Source: an uncultured Clostridia bacterium (GTDB lineage: Bacteria > Bacillota > Clostridia > Oscillospirales > Acutalibacteraceae). From it: 64,000 nucleotides of DNA. The stretch lies in the NCBI GenBank assembly GCA_947627135.1, contig CANQUV010000002.1, positions 62,001 to 126,000 on the forward strand, written 5' to 3'. Under the pieces are notes generated by a model. The model saw only the letters and a program-made list of their open reading frames with translations, did no database searches and was not told the origin of the DNA. The position numbers and the translations under genes were made by a program. Shown here in pieces: positions 18,536 to 26,807 of this stretch. Each line of letters starts with the position of its first letter. Position 1 is the first letter of the stretch.

Positions 18536-18565
18536 ACAAAAAGGGAACAGCATTTGCTGTTCCTC
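18536..18565 (-). terminator. Terminator of the LEA-like gene
   Basis: GGAACAGCA and TGCTGTTCC form a stem followed by five T on the minus strand, about 30 bases past the stop codon at 18594. Confidence 0.8.
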
Positions 18566-18593
18566 TCTTAATAATTAAAATCAATTTTAAAAT

Positions 18594-19250
18594 TTAGAAC
18601 GAAAAGTTTTCATCCGTTTCACTGCTTACGGTTTCTGATATGGTTTCTTTAGTTTCATTTACTGCATTTTTTACGGTATCTTTCACCTTTTGAGCTGTAT
18701 CTGAAACCGTATCCTTAACATCAGATACTGCATCTGCAACAGCATCTTTTACATTTTTTACCGTATCCTTTGCTTTTTCATCAGTGTCTTTAGCCGCAAC
18801 CGTAATATCATCCTGTGCAGCCTGCGTTTTTTCGTCTTTTACCGGAAACGGAGATTGTTCATATTCGTCTTCGTTTGAGCAGGCTACCGTTATATCTTCA
18901 ATAGCGTCTTTATCGTAATTATCATAAATTTCTACTGTTTGGTTTTCAAGAATCAAACTGTATCTTTCTCTTGCTTTTTTTATTCTGCTTTTTGAAGTTT
19001 CAATTACCTTAAAAAGTTCGCTTTCATTTTTAGCAGGCAAAAAATTTTCGCCCTTGCCGGAATTTTCATAATAATGCTTTCCCAACGCAATATACGCCCT
19101 GTTGATCATTTCGCTTTCATTTTTCATAACAAGTCGCAACCGGTTAAGCTGGGCATTGGTTCTGTTTTTCTCAATAATAGTATGAGTAACTGCTGAGATC
19201 GTATCAACCGCTGTGTTTAACGAGTTCTTAACTGTATCTAAAAAATTCAT
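18594..19250 (-). CDS. Hypothetical LEA-like amphipathic repeat protein
   Basis: The start is ATG at 19250 (MNFLDTVKNSLNTAVDTI), preceded by AAAGGAGA; the ORF-track start adds 26 residues of non-coding sequence. Of 218 residues, the first about 100 look helical with a basic stretch and an NRAYIALGKHYYEN segment. An acidic linker follows. The last about 70 residues repeat DTVKNVKDAVADAVSDVKDTVSDTAQ-type 11-residue units, the pattern of late-embryogenesis-abundant or apolipoprotein-like amphipathic helices. No enzyme motif, signal peptide or membrane segment is visible. It could coat membranes or act in stress protection, but this is inference from composition only. Confidence 0.7.
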   Translation of the reverse strand: MNFLDTVKNSLNTAVDTISAVTHTIIEKNRTNAQLNRLRLVMKNESEMINRAYIALGKHYYENSGKGENFLPAKNESELFKVIETSKSRIKKARERYSLILENQTVEIYDNYDKDAIEDITVACSNEDEYEQSPFPVKDEKTQAAQDDITVAAKDTDEKAKDTVKNVKDAVADAVSDVKDTVSDTAQKVKDTVKNAVNETKETISETVSSETDENFSF

Positions 19251-19439
19251 AAAAATATCTCCTTTATAAGACATATCTGTATTTAACTTACACATTATTA
19301 TTATGACAGATAATTTAACTAAAATCAATAATTTTTTAAAAATAACTTGTTAAAAATATCCTGAATTGATATAATATTTAAAAGATTATTTAATTTTAAT
19401 TTATAATATTTTAATAAACCCTTAAAAGGAGAAGATAAA

Positions 19440-20360
19440 ATGTCCGGAAAGGTTACAAAAAATATAGCTTGCCCGAAATGTAATGAAACCACTCAAGCAG
19501 AAATATATACAAGCATTAACGCATTTAATGACCCTGAATTGAGAGAAAAAGCACTTGACGAAAGTTTATTCAAGTGGAGATGCGAAGCTTGTGGACATGA
19601 AGCAAGACTTACATATCCTGTATTATATAATGACATGAAAAACCGTTTTATGGTTTATCTTATACCCAGAATAGAACGCTTTCAGCTTGCAGACCGAGAG
19701 CTTGAGGAAGAATTTAGTAATTTGCTAAATATAAATAAACGGCTTGTTCCTGATTTTAATACATTTAAGGAAAAAGTATTTATTTTCGAATCGGGTCTTG
19801 ACGATATGGCTGTTGAAGTTACAAAGCTTGCAATCAGCGAAACTGTTGCAAAAAAGCAAAACTTAAGTGAGGTAACAGAAGGATATCTCTCTATGTATGA
19901 CAGAGAAACAAACACTATGGGATTTACATTCTTTTTAGGGGAAAACAAGGAGCCCTATGTTCAAAGCGCAAGGCTTGAAATTTACGGAAAATCAATTAGT
20001 ATAGTAAAAGAATTTGCACTTAAGGACAAGAAATTAAAAGGATTTATTAAAATAGACCGTGAATGGGCAGAAAATGTACTTTACAGATATAAACGTTCAA
20101 AGCACCATCTACAAAATTATGAAAACGAAAATAAACCGACCATAAGGAAAAAAGAGTTTGAAAAGAAAAGACTTAATATTAACATTATAAATCCTGCAAA
20201 TAAGGATGAGAAAAAAACCGAAAGCCAAAGTCCTAAAAATAAAAAGCTCAACATATCTGTTGATAAAGAGGCAGTCAACGAAAGAATGTACGAAGAACTT
20301 AAAGAAGAAATAATGGAAAATCGCTCTATGGCAGATATTGAAGAAGAAAACGAAGAATAA
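19440..20360 (+). CDS. CpXC domain protein
   Basis: This 306-residue protein opens with IACPKCNETTQAEIYTSIN, and a second pair, WRCEACGHEARLTYPVLYNDM, follows. The two C-P-x-C/C-x-x-C pairs are the hallmark of the CpXC domain, a probable zinc-binding N-terminal module of unknown function common in Clostridia. The middle is mixed alpha/beta, and the C-terminal 90 residues are lysine-rich and charged without a recognised domain. AAAAGGAGAAGAT lies before the ATG. It is divergent from the LEA-like gene and ends in its own hairpin. Function is not known. Confidence 0.82.
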   Translation: MSGKVTKNIACPKCNETTQAEIYTSINAFNDPELREKALDESLFKWRCEACGHEARLTYPVLYNDMKNRFMVYLIPRIERFQLADRELEEEFSNLLNINKRLVPDFNTFKEKVFIFESGLDDMAVEVTKLAISETVAKKQNLSEVTEGYLSMYDRETNTMGFTFFLGENKEPYVQSARLEIYGKSISIVKEFALKDKKLKGFIKIDREWAENVLYRYKRSKHHLQNYENENKPTIRKKEFEKKRLNINIINPANKDEKKTESQSPKNKKLNISVDKEAVNERMYEELKEEIMENRSMADIEEENEE

Positions 20361-20362
20361 AA

Positions 20363-20396
20363 ACTACCGCCGTAAATTTTTGCGGCGGTAAAATTT
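20363..20396 (+). terminator. Terminator after the CpXC gene
   Basis: The arms TACCGCCG and CGGCGGTA are separated by a 10-base loop and followed by AAATTTTA, immediately after the stop codon. The T run is weak. Confidence 0.65.
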
Positions 20397-20462
20397 TATG
20401 AATATCAGATATTTTCCATAATCGTTATTAATATCTTATGCCTATTATAAAGTTTACAATAA

Positions 20463-21113
20463 TTATATGTTTTTTATAACGGATATTGCCTCGTCTAAAT
20501 CATTACACAAAGCAAAAATCATTGGCTTTATTTCTTCTGTGGGCTGTAACAGATCCGGTATCATAACAGGCTTCATATTTGCATTATATGCTGATTTTAT
20601 TCCGTTAATGCTGTCTTCAAAAGCAAGACATTCTTCAGGCTTTAAAGAAAGCTCTTTTGCCGCTGTTAAAAATGTTTCCGGATTAGGTTTTCCTTTTTTA
20701 ACCATATTCCCGCATACAAATTTATCAAAATATTTTGTTACACCCGCTCTGTTAAGCAGGTCAAGTGCTGTTTTACTGCTTGAAGAGGTTGCAAGTGATA
20801 TTTTTATTCCTCTTTCTTTTAAGTATTTTAAAAGATTTAAAAGTCCTTTTTTTACTGGAACTCCCTCTTTCTCCAAATATTCATAAAAATAAATATTTGC
20901 CTTTGTTCTTATATTCTGATAATCAAATCCTTCACCGTACAGCTCTTTATACAAATCCCTTACTTCTGCTGTTCTTTTTCCTACGGTTTTTTTATAAATA
21001 TCAAAGCTGTATTCATATCCGTTTTCTTCCATTGTTCTCTGCCATATCTGATACACAAGTCTTTCCGTATCAAACATAAGACCGTCCATATCAAAAACTG
21101 CGCCCTTTATCAT
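20463..21113 (-). CDS. HAD-superfamily hydrolase, beta-phosphoglucomutase-like
   Basis: At 216 residues it has the HAD motifs in order: motif I AVFDMDGLMFDTE with the nucleophilic Asp, motif II LATSSSS, the lysine in KKGKPNPETFLTAA, and the acidic motif in CLAFEDSINGIKSA. The helical cap between motifs I and II is of the beta-phosphoglucomutase/phosphatase subfamily. It would hydrolyse or isomerise a small phosphorylated metabolite in the cytoplasm; the substrate cannot be told. Its ATG lies one base after the lexA stop (TGATATG), so the two genes are translationally linked and may share SOS control. Confidence 0.85.
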   Translation of the reverse strand: MIKGAVFDMDGLMFDTERLVYQIWQRTMEENGYEYSFDIYKKTVGKRTAEVRDLYKELYGEGFDYQNIRTKANIYFYEYLEKEGVPVKKGLLNLLKYLKERGIKISLATSSSSKTALDLLNRAGVTKYFDKFVCGNMVKKGKPNPETFLTAAKELSLKPEECLAFEDSINGIKSAYNANMKPVMIPDLLQPTEEIKPMIFALCNDLDEAISVIKNI

Positions 21114-21114
21114 A

Positions 21115-21705
21115 TCAGTAATTCCTCACAAGTGTAATAACCTTGCCCAGCAATATAACCTCGTCTACAATAATCGGTTCAAAATCGTCATTTTCAGGCT
21201 GAAGGCGGAAGTGGCCTTTTTCTTTATAAAAACGCTTGACCGTTGCACTGTCTTCAACTAATGCAACAACAATATCCCCGTTATCTGCAACAGGTGTTCT
21301 GTGAACCACTACTATATCGCCGTTTAAAATTCCTGCATTTATCATACTTTCACCCTGAACCCTTAGGGCAAAAAGTTCTCTGCCGCGCCGTACGCTTTCA
21401 GGCACCGGCACGTAATCTTCAATATCCTCAACTGCAAGAATAGGCATACCTGCTGCAACTTTGCCCAAAACAGGTACATTTGTACTTTTTTCGCCCTTGC
21501 CTATAACCTTAATGCAGCGGTTTACTCCATGTTCACGCTCAATTAAGCCTTTTTCCTCCAAGGTTTTTAAATGCAGATGAATTGTAGATGTGGATTTTAA
21601 TCCTGTCGCATCGCAAATTTCTCTTACAGACGGCACTCTGCCGTCTTGTGAACATTCTACCAAATAGTCATAAACTTTTTGCTGACTTTTGCTTAAAGGT
21701 TTCAT
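21115..21705 (-). CDS. lexA: LexA repressor
   Basis: This is the SOS-response repressor and self-cleaving protease, 196 residues. The N-terminal winged helix is visible (SKSQQKVYDYLVEC, then VREICDATGLKSTSTIHLHLKTL). The cleavage dipeptide A85-G86 lies in GKVAAGMPIL, and the catalytic pair is S120 (VQGESMINAG) and K157 (EDSATVKRFY). All key residues for RecA-stimulated autocleavage are present. A candidate operator overlaps the -35 box upstream, consistent with autorepression. The next gene is a HAD hydrolase one base downstream. Confidence 0.95.
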   Translation of the reverse strand: MKPLSKSQQKVYDYLVECSQDGRVPSVREICDATGLKSTSTIHLHLKTLEEKGLIEREHGVNRCIKVIGKGEKSTNVPVLGKVAAGMPILAVEDIEDYVPVPESVRRGRELFALRVQGESMINAGILNGDIVVVHRTPVADNGDIVVALVEDSATVKRFYKEKGHFRLQPENDDFEPIIVDEVILLGKVITLVRNY

Positions 21706-21745
21706 AAATATCTCCCCAACAAAAACATAGAATTCTTCTAATACA

Positions 21746-21774
21746 TTTTAACATACTTAACCAATAAAAGTCAA
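21746..21774 (-). promoter_or_regulatory. Promoter of lexA
   Basis: On the minus strand TTGACT is followed after 17 bases by TTAAAA (or after 18 by TAAAAT), about 45 bases from the lexA start, which has a GGGGAGAT ribosome site. Confidence 0.6.
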
Positions 21775-21785
21775 ACATTTGTTTG
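21772..21785. promoter_or_regulatory. Candidate LexA (SOS) operator
   Basis: CAAACATTTGTTTG has perfect 6-base inverted half-sites and differs from the Bacillus/Firmicute SOS box (CGAACRNRYGTTYG) at only two positions. It overlaps the -35 box of lexA by three bases, the right place for autorepression. Confidence 0.65.
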
Positions 21786-21927
21786 GTAAAATATTTTTAC
21801 AATTATTACAAATTTGTCAATTATTCTATAAAAAGGTCCATTTTTCTTTAAAAAATTTACTTTTTTCTCAAAACATCTTATTTTGTTCACATAACTGTCA
21901 CATTTATGTTGTTTAATACTATTATAC

Positions 21928-22066
21928 TCCAGGGCGGAACCGCAACTGCCCGAGTATATTGTTCTACCCTCCTCAATGTAAATCGAATTAGAGATTTACG
22001 ATTGTACCCCTCATTTTTTTAAGAACAAAGGAAACACCAAACCTTCCGCAAGGGTTTGGTGTTTTT
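21928..22066 (+). ncRNA. Candidate structured small RNA
   Basis: An ORF-free stretch folds into successive stems on the plus strand: ATACTC...GAGTAT enclosing GGGC...GCCC (21922-21957), then GTAAATC...GATTTAC (21978-22000), then a strong hairpin with T run (22033-22066). The G/C content is clearly above the flanks. Its neighbours point away from it, so it is not an ordinary leader. The family is not recognised; the opposite strand cannot be excluded as the transcribed one. Confidence 0.4.
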
Positions 22067-22070
22067 CCTT
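22031..22070 (+). terminator. Terminator of the candidate small RNA
   Basis: The 11-base arms AACACCAAACC and GGTTTGGTGTT are followed by TTTTCCTTTTT. No plus-strand protein gene ends nearby, so it implies a plus-strand transcript starting upstream. Confidence 0.75.
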
Positions 22071-22127
22071 TTTACGGTTATTTATATTCTTTACAGGTAA
22101 CTTATAAAAAATAATAAAATTACAGTA

Positions 22128-22180
22128 TAAAATACGGTTTTATTTGTGAGATAAAAATTTTCCACAAACAAAACCGCTTT
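22128..22180 (-). terminator. Terminator of the two-component operon
   Basis: The long arms CGGTTTTATTTGTG and CACAAACAAAACCG (one mismatch) lie right after the histidine kinase stop and are followed by a short T-rich stretch on the minus strand. Confidence 0.7.
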
Positions 22181-22187
22181 TATTTTA

Positions 22188-23729
22188 TTATTTTATTATA
22201 TCTGTTTTTTCTGCATTTACATATTCAAGTTCAAACCAGAATGTACTTCCCTTATTAAGCTGACTGTTTACCCCATAATGAGAATGATGCAAATCCAAAA
22301 TATTTTTAACGATCGAAAGTCCTAAACCTGTACCTATTACCGCTCGCTTATGCTCCTTATCTACCTTATAATATCTGTCCCAAATATATTCCAGCTTATC
22401 ATCAGGAATACCGTCACCGTGGTCTGTAACCTCTATTCTTACGATATTTTCTTTAACAATCTGGCTTACAATAATTGTTTTATCCTCTCCCGCATAGTTT
22501 ACAGCGTTATTCATAAGGTTATAAATTACCTGTGAAATTTTAAGCTCGTCTCCTTTAACAATTACATTTGCATCACTTTCAAATACTATATTATATCCCT
22601 CTTGTTCTTTGAGCTTTGCATACCTTTTAAATATATTCCTTATACTGTCTGTCAGGCTGAATTCTTCTATATCTAAAGACATCGTTCCTGATTGAAGCTT
22701 TGACAAATCAAGCAGATCTGTTACTAGATTGCTTAACCGGCTCGCCTCGTCAATAATAATTTGAACATTTTCGGGAGTATTTTCTCCCGGCAAATCTCTC
22801 ATAACTTCACCGTAGCCTTTTATCATTGTAAGAGGCGTGCGCAAATCATGAGAAATGTTTGCTATAAGCTCCTGTCTTAATTCATCTACCTTTGAAAGCT
22901 CCTTGCGGGTATAGTTAAGAGTATCGTTGAGCTCCTTAACTTCAAGATAACCGCTGCCTTTAAATTCTACATTATAATTTTGCTTTGCAAGTTCTTTTGC
23001 CGTTTTGCTCATATCAGACAAAGGCTTGGAAATTCTCCTTGATGCGTAAAACGAAAGTCCGATAGCCATTATAAACACAAACGCAGATACTATCATAAGC
23101 TGTATTCTTAATGTATCTACAACTGAACTTACCGGAGTGATCATTGAATTTATCAGCATAAAGCATTGGGTATCTTTATTGATCTGTATTATTTCTCCGT
23201 AAACTAAATTTTCATATTTAGAATACTCATTCTCTGAATTACCGTTATCTTGATAATCCTCCTGTGAGTCAGATGAATATTTGTAAAGGTTTCTCTGAAG
23301 TTCCTCAATGCTCATAATATCTGATTGAAGCGTTACTGTTCCCAAATATGTTCCCCCGGAATTAGATGCTTCTCGATAATACTTGTATGCCTGATGTTCC
23401 TGATAATCAGTTCTCCACACTGCGTTGTTATAATCGCAGGAATACATTTTTTTAAAAATCGGGGTAGATGTATCATATATGTAAACAGACAGGCTGTTTT
23501 TGCGTGAAACTGTGTCAATTACTTCAGAAATATTGCTGTTATTTCTTACGCTTACAGATATTTGCTTTGCTCCCTGTTCTACCTGAGTTGTTTTTATTGA
23601 CTTGTAAAAACTTTCCAGAAAAACTATCTGAAAAAACCACAATAAAACTATTGTTGCAAATACTATTGCCAGAAAATATTTTGCAAGCTTATACTTAAGC
23701 GGATGTAAATTTAATTTATATTGTTTCAA
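22188..23729 (-). CDS. Membrane sensor histidine kinase
   Basis: The protein of 513 residues has a membrane helix near 18-38, an extracytoplasmic region of about 160 residues, a second helix near 205-225 (IQLMIVSAFVFIMAIGLSFYA), and a HAMP segment (RRISKPLSDMSKTAKELA). A HisKA domain carries the phospho-acceptor His in ELIANISHDLRTPLTM. The HATPase domain shows the N box VIYNLMNNAVNYAG, the G1 box DHGDGIPDD and the G2 box GTGLGLSIVKN. It senses an unknown external signal and phosphorylates the response regulator whose gene overlaps its start by 14 bases. Confidence 0.92.
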   Translation of the reverse strand: MKQYKLNLHPLKYKLAKYFLAIVFATIVLLWFFQIVFLESFYKSIKTTQVEQGAKQISVSVRNNSNISEVIDTVSRKNSLSVYIYDTSTPIFKKMYSCDYNNAVWRTDYQEHQAYKYYREASNSGGTYLGTVTLQSDIMSIEELQRNLYKYSSDSQEDYQDNGNSENEYSKYENLVYGEIIQINKDTQCFMLINSMITPVSSVVDTLRIQLMIVSAFVFIMAIGLSFYASRRISKPLSDMSKTAKELAKQNYNVEFKGSGYLEVKELNDTLNYTRKELSKVDELRQELIANISHDLRTPLTMIKGYGEVMRDLPGENTPENVQIIIDEASRLSNLVTDLLDLSKLQSGTMSLDIEEFSLTDSIRNIFKRYAKLKEQEGYNIVFESDANVIVKGDELKISQVIYNLMNNAVNYAGEDKTIIVSQIVKENIVRIEVTDHGDGIPDDKLEYIWDRYYKVDKEHKRAVIGTGLGLSIVKNILDLHHSHYGVNSQLNKGSTFWFELEYVNAEKTDIIK

Positions 23730-24390
23730 AACGATATCCTACTCCCCGTAATGTTACAATACATTTGCTGTACTCACCAAGACTTTTTCTTAACAGCTTT
23801 ATATGGGTATCGAGCGTTCTTTCGTCTCCGAAGAAATCATATCCCCATACCTCGCTTATAAGCTTTTCTCTCGTTAAGGCTATACCCTTGTTTTTTACCA
23901 TATAGAAAAACAATTCGTATTCCTTTGGAGTCATATCAATTCTTTGACCGTCTATGGTTACAATTCTTGCGCTGAAATCTACGGTCAATCCCTCATAATT
24001 ATACACATCGTTTACTATGTTTGAATCTGAATTGCTTCTTTTTATTACTGCATTTACTCTCATCATAAGCTCTTTTGGTGAAAACGGCTTTACTACATAA
24101 TCATCCGTTCCAAGCTCAAATCCGTGGATCTTATCGTATTCTTCTCCTCTTGCAGACAACATTATTATTGGTGTATTGCTGAATTTTCTTATCTCTCTGC
24201 AAGCAGAAAATCCGTCAAGTTCGGGCATCATAACATCCATTATTATTAAATCAAAACTGTTTTGTTTGCATATCCCGATTGCTTGCATACCGTCTACTGC
24301 TTCTGCAACAGTATGCCCTTCAAATTCTGCGTATTTTTTTATAATTTCTCTTATTCTTGCCTCGTCGTCAACAACTAATATTTTACTCAT
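23716..24390 (-). CDS. OmpR/PhoB-type response regulator
   Basis: This 224-residue protein has a receiver domain (acidic pair in VVDDEARIRE, phospho-acceptor Asp in LIIMDVMMPELDGF, Thr/Ser near PIIMLSARG, Lys in DDYVVKPFSPKEL) and a C-terminal winged-helix DNA-binding domain (DMTPKEYELFFYMVKNKG, then RTLDTHIKLLRKSLG and GVGYRFE). It is the partner of the overlapping histidine kinase. An AGGAGG-like site (GGAGGTTTAA) precedes the ATG. Target genes are unknown. Confidence 0.94.
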   Translation of the reverse strand: MSKILVVDDEARIREIIKKYAEFEGHTVAEAVDGMQAIGICKQNSFDLIIMDVMMPELDGFSACREIRKFSNTPIIMLSARGEEYDKIHGFELGTDDYVVKPFSPKELMMRVNAVIKRSNSDSNIVNDVYNYEGLTVDFSARIVTIDGQRIDMTPKEYELFFYMVKNKGIALTREKLISEVWGYDFFGDERTLDTHIKLLRKSLGEYSKCIVTLRGVGYRFETI

Positions 24391-24538
24391 TTAAACCTCC
24401 GCTGCATTATTTTATATTTTTGCATTTTTATTATTTGTATTTTTAAAATAATATTTGTATGTGATAAAATTATGTTCATTTTCTTAAATTTCTTAAAATT
24501 ATATTCTTTATTTCGATAATAACATATTTTTTAAATTA

Positions 24539-24567
24539 TTGAAATAGATTAAGAAATAATTTATAAT
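24539..24567 (+). promoter_or_regulatory. Promoter of the fumarase operon
   Basis: TTGAAA at 24539 and TATAAT at 24562 are separated by 17 bases, 36 bases before the ATG, which has a CGGAGG ribosome site. Confidence 0.75.
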
Positions 24568-24602
24568 AAAAAACAGATAATTTTTATTTTCGGAGGTTTA
24601 TA

Positions 24603-25454
24603 ATGGAAATAAGAAAAATTAAAGCTGATAATGTTGTATGCACTGTTAAAAAACTTTTTATGGACTGCAACTACTTTATCGGCGATGACATAATGAATGC
24701 TCTTATAAATGCAGAGCAAACGGAAACCTCTCCTGTGGGGAAAAACGTGTTAAATCAAATCATACAAAATGATAAAATTGCAAAGGCTGAACAAATTCCT
24801 CTTTGTCAGGATACAGGTATGGCAATTTTGTTTGTTGAATACGGTGACAAGGTAGTCATTGAGGACGGTTCCTTTGAAGAAGCGGTAAATCAAGGTGTGA
24901 GAGAAGCATACAAAGAGGGATATTTAAGAAAAAGTATTGTTAGTGACCCTGTCTTTGACAGAATAAACACAAAAGATAATACTCCCGCAGTTATACATAC
25001 CAGAATTGTAAGCGGAAATCAGATCAAGATTCTTGCAGGAGGAAAAGGCTTTGGAAGCGAGAATATGTCTGCAATTAAAATGATCACTCCCTCTTACGGC
25101 GTTGAGGGAGTTAAACAGTTTGTACTTGATACAGTTAGAAATGCAGGACCTAACCCTTGTCCTCCCATTGTAGTGGGAGTTGGCATCGGAGGTGATTTTG
25201 AAGTATGTGCAAAACTTGCAAAACAGGCAACATTCCGTCCTATTGATACACAAAACAGCGACGAAAGATATGCTAGCCTTGAAAAAGAACTTCTGGAAAA
25301 AATCAATAAAATGGGATTTGGGCCTGCGGGTTTAGGAGGAAACACTACTGCAATAGGTGTAAACATAGAAACTGCACCAACTCATATTGCAGGTATGCCT
25401 GTGGCGGTTAATATCTGCTGTCACGCTGCACGCCATAAAAGTGCGGTAATTTAA
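24603..25454 (+). CDS. Fumarate hydratase class I, alpha subunit
   Basis: At 283 residues it corresponds to the N-terminal half of class I fumarases (TtdA/FumA type). It interconverts fumarate and malate and carries an oxygen-sensitive [4Fe-4S] cluster. The three cluster cysteines are visible in IPLCQDTGMA (C68), PNPCPPIVVGVGIGG and NICCHAARH. In anaerobic Clostridia the pair serves the reductive or incomplete TCA branch. The beta subunit gene begins 94 bases downstream under the same promoter. Tartrate dehydratase is a close alternative that sequence alone does not exclude. Confidence 0.92.
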   Translation: MEIRKIKADNVVCTVKKLFMDCNYFIGDDIMNALINAEQTETSPVGKNVLNQIIQNDKIAKAEQIPLCQDTGMAILFVEYGDKVVIEDGSFEEAVNQGVREAYKEGYLRKSIVSDPVFDRINTKDNTPAVIHTRIVSGNQIKILAGGKGFGSENMSAIKMITPSYGVEGVKQFVLDTVRNAGPNPCPPIVVGVGIGGDFEVCAKLAKQATFRPIDTQNSDERYASLEKELLEKINKMGFGPAGLGGNTTAIGVNIETAPTHIAGMPVAVNICCHAARHKSAVI

Positions 25455-25548
25455 AAAACAGAGACTTAATACTGCAATAATACTTTCCATTAAAGTGAGG
25501 CAGTTTAAAAAGTATCGTAAGTTAAAAGTTGTAATTCAGGAGGAAATT

Positions 25549-26097
25549 ATGAAAAAAATAACACTTCCGTTAAAAGATGAAGATATTAAAAATTTAAAGG
25601 CAGGCGACAGCGTACTTTTAACAGGCTCAATGATAACAGGCAGAGACGCAGCACACAAGCGTTTGTTTGAACTTATTCAAAAAGGTGAAAATTTGCCGGT
25701 GGATATAAAGGGAGAAACTATATATTATGTTGGTCCAGCTCCTGCAAAACCGCCATATACGGTAGGACCGGCAGGTCCCACATCAAGTTACAGAATGGAT
25801 AAATACGCACCTTCTCTTTTAAATAACGGACTAAAGGGAATGATCGGCAAAGGAGCAAGAAATAAAGATGTTATAGATGCCATTATAAAAAATGGAGGAA
25901 TTTATTTTGCCGCAATCGGCGGTGCGGCGGCTCTTATTGCAAAGAGCATAAAAAGCGAGAAGCTTTTGTGCTATGAAGATTTAGGCACTGAAGCAATAAG
26001 AAAATATGAGGTTGAGGATTTTCCATGTATAGTTGTAATTGATAGTCGGGGCAATAACATTTATGAAACAGAGCCCCCAAAGTATAATCGGGAATAA
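25549..26097 (+). CDS. Fumarate hydratase class I, beta subunit
   Basis: The start is the ATG at 25549 (MKKITLPLKDEDIKNLKAGD) with CAGGAGG seven bases upstream; the ORF track adds 18 residues of leader. At 182 residues it has the beta-subunit motifs LTGSMITGRDAAHKR, YYVGPAPAKPPYTVGPAGPTSSYRMD, GMIGKG and the AAIGGAAAL loop. It completes the active site of the alpha subunit encoded just upstream. The operon ends at a bidirectional hairpin. Confidence 0.93.
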   Translation: MKKITLPLKDEDIKNLKAGDSVLLTGSMITGRDAAHKRLFELIQKGENLPVDIKGETIYYVGPAPAKPPYTVGPAGPTSSYRMDKYAPSLLNNGLKGMIGKGARNKDVIDAIIKNGGIYFAAIGGAAALIAKSIKSEKLLCYEDLGTEAIRKYEVEDFPCIVVIDSRGNNIYETEPPKYNRE

Positions 26098-26124
26098 ACA
26101 AATAAATAAAAGCTTAAAAATAAT

Positions 26125-26156
26125 AAAAGCGGTACAGAATTAACTGTACCGCTTTT
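26125..26156. terminator. Bidirectional terminator between fumarase and channel operons
   Basis: The arms AAAAGCGGTACAG and CTGTACCGCTTTT give a symmetric hairpin with A and T flanks, lying between convergent operons. It shares the GGTAC core with terminators at 10441 and 14041. Confidence 0.85.
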
Positions 26157-26220
26157 AAGTATAAACTATTATTATAAACCTATTAAATAAACCTATTAAA
26201 AATCAACTTGAACTAATATT

Positions 26221-26805
26221 TTAATTTTCAAGATAGATTTCGTTTTTGAGAGCTTTCGGCGTAATTATATAGAACAATATGACCACTGCCGCATTTGCTA
26301 AAACATCAAATACTTTAACTACACCTGTTGCAAAAAAGCATGAAACAGGTCCCGGTATGCCTGCGTCGGCTGCAATAGTATAAAAATAATTTTCCCAATA
26401 GTTATTAAGAGGTATTCCGCCGTTTCTTATAATTGTCAGTCCTGCAGAAAGTATAGTTGTTACAACAAATACCAATAGTAATGAAATGCCTATTTTTTTA
26501 AATTTTACTTTTCCCTCTTTATCTCTCATACAAATACCGCAAATTACTGCAACTGCTGCACTTGAAGCAAAATAAATAATTGTACTCATATCATTATGTA
26601 AAATAGATAGATAAAAGTTATTTATAAAGCCGACTATAATTCCTGCAACCGGCTCTAACGCTATTGCTGCAAATGCTGTTCCGCAGGTATCCAACCATAC
26701 AGGAAGGTTAAACGATGATGCGACTGTGTAAAAAATCTGATTCATTAAAATGCCTGCCAGTAATATAACGATATATTTCACCGCAGTATTATGAGTTCTT
26801 TTCAT
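26221..26805 (-). CDS. Small polytopic membrane protein, ECF transporter S-component-like
   Basis: The 194-residue protein has about five to six hydrophobic segments and an acidic-poor N-terminal helix. The pattern WLDTCGTAFAAIALEPVAGIIVGFINN recalls the substrate-binding S components of energy-coupling-factor transporters and related sensor membrane domains. No binding signature for a specific vitamin is recognised. Its start lies two bases after the stop of the K+ channel gene, so it is the last gene of the aquaporin-channel operon. Whether it transports a solute or senses one is open; the family call is tentative. Confidence 0.6.
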   Translation of the reverse strand: MKRTHNTAVKYIVILLAGILMNQIFYTVASSFNLPVWLDTCGTAFAAIALEPVAGIIVGFINNFYLSILHNDMSTIIYFASSAAVAVICGICMRDKEGKVKFKKIGISLLLVFVVTTILSAGLTIIRNGGIPLNNYWENYFYTIAADAGIPGPVSCFFATGVVKVFDVLANAAVVILFYIITPKALKNEIYLEN

Positions 26806-26807
26806 AA

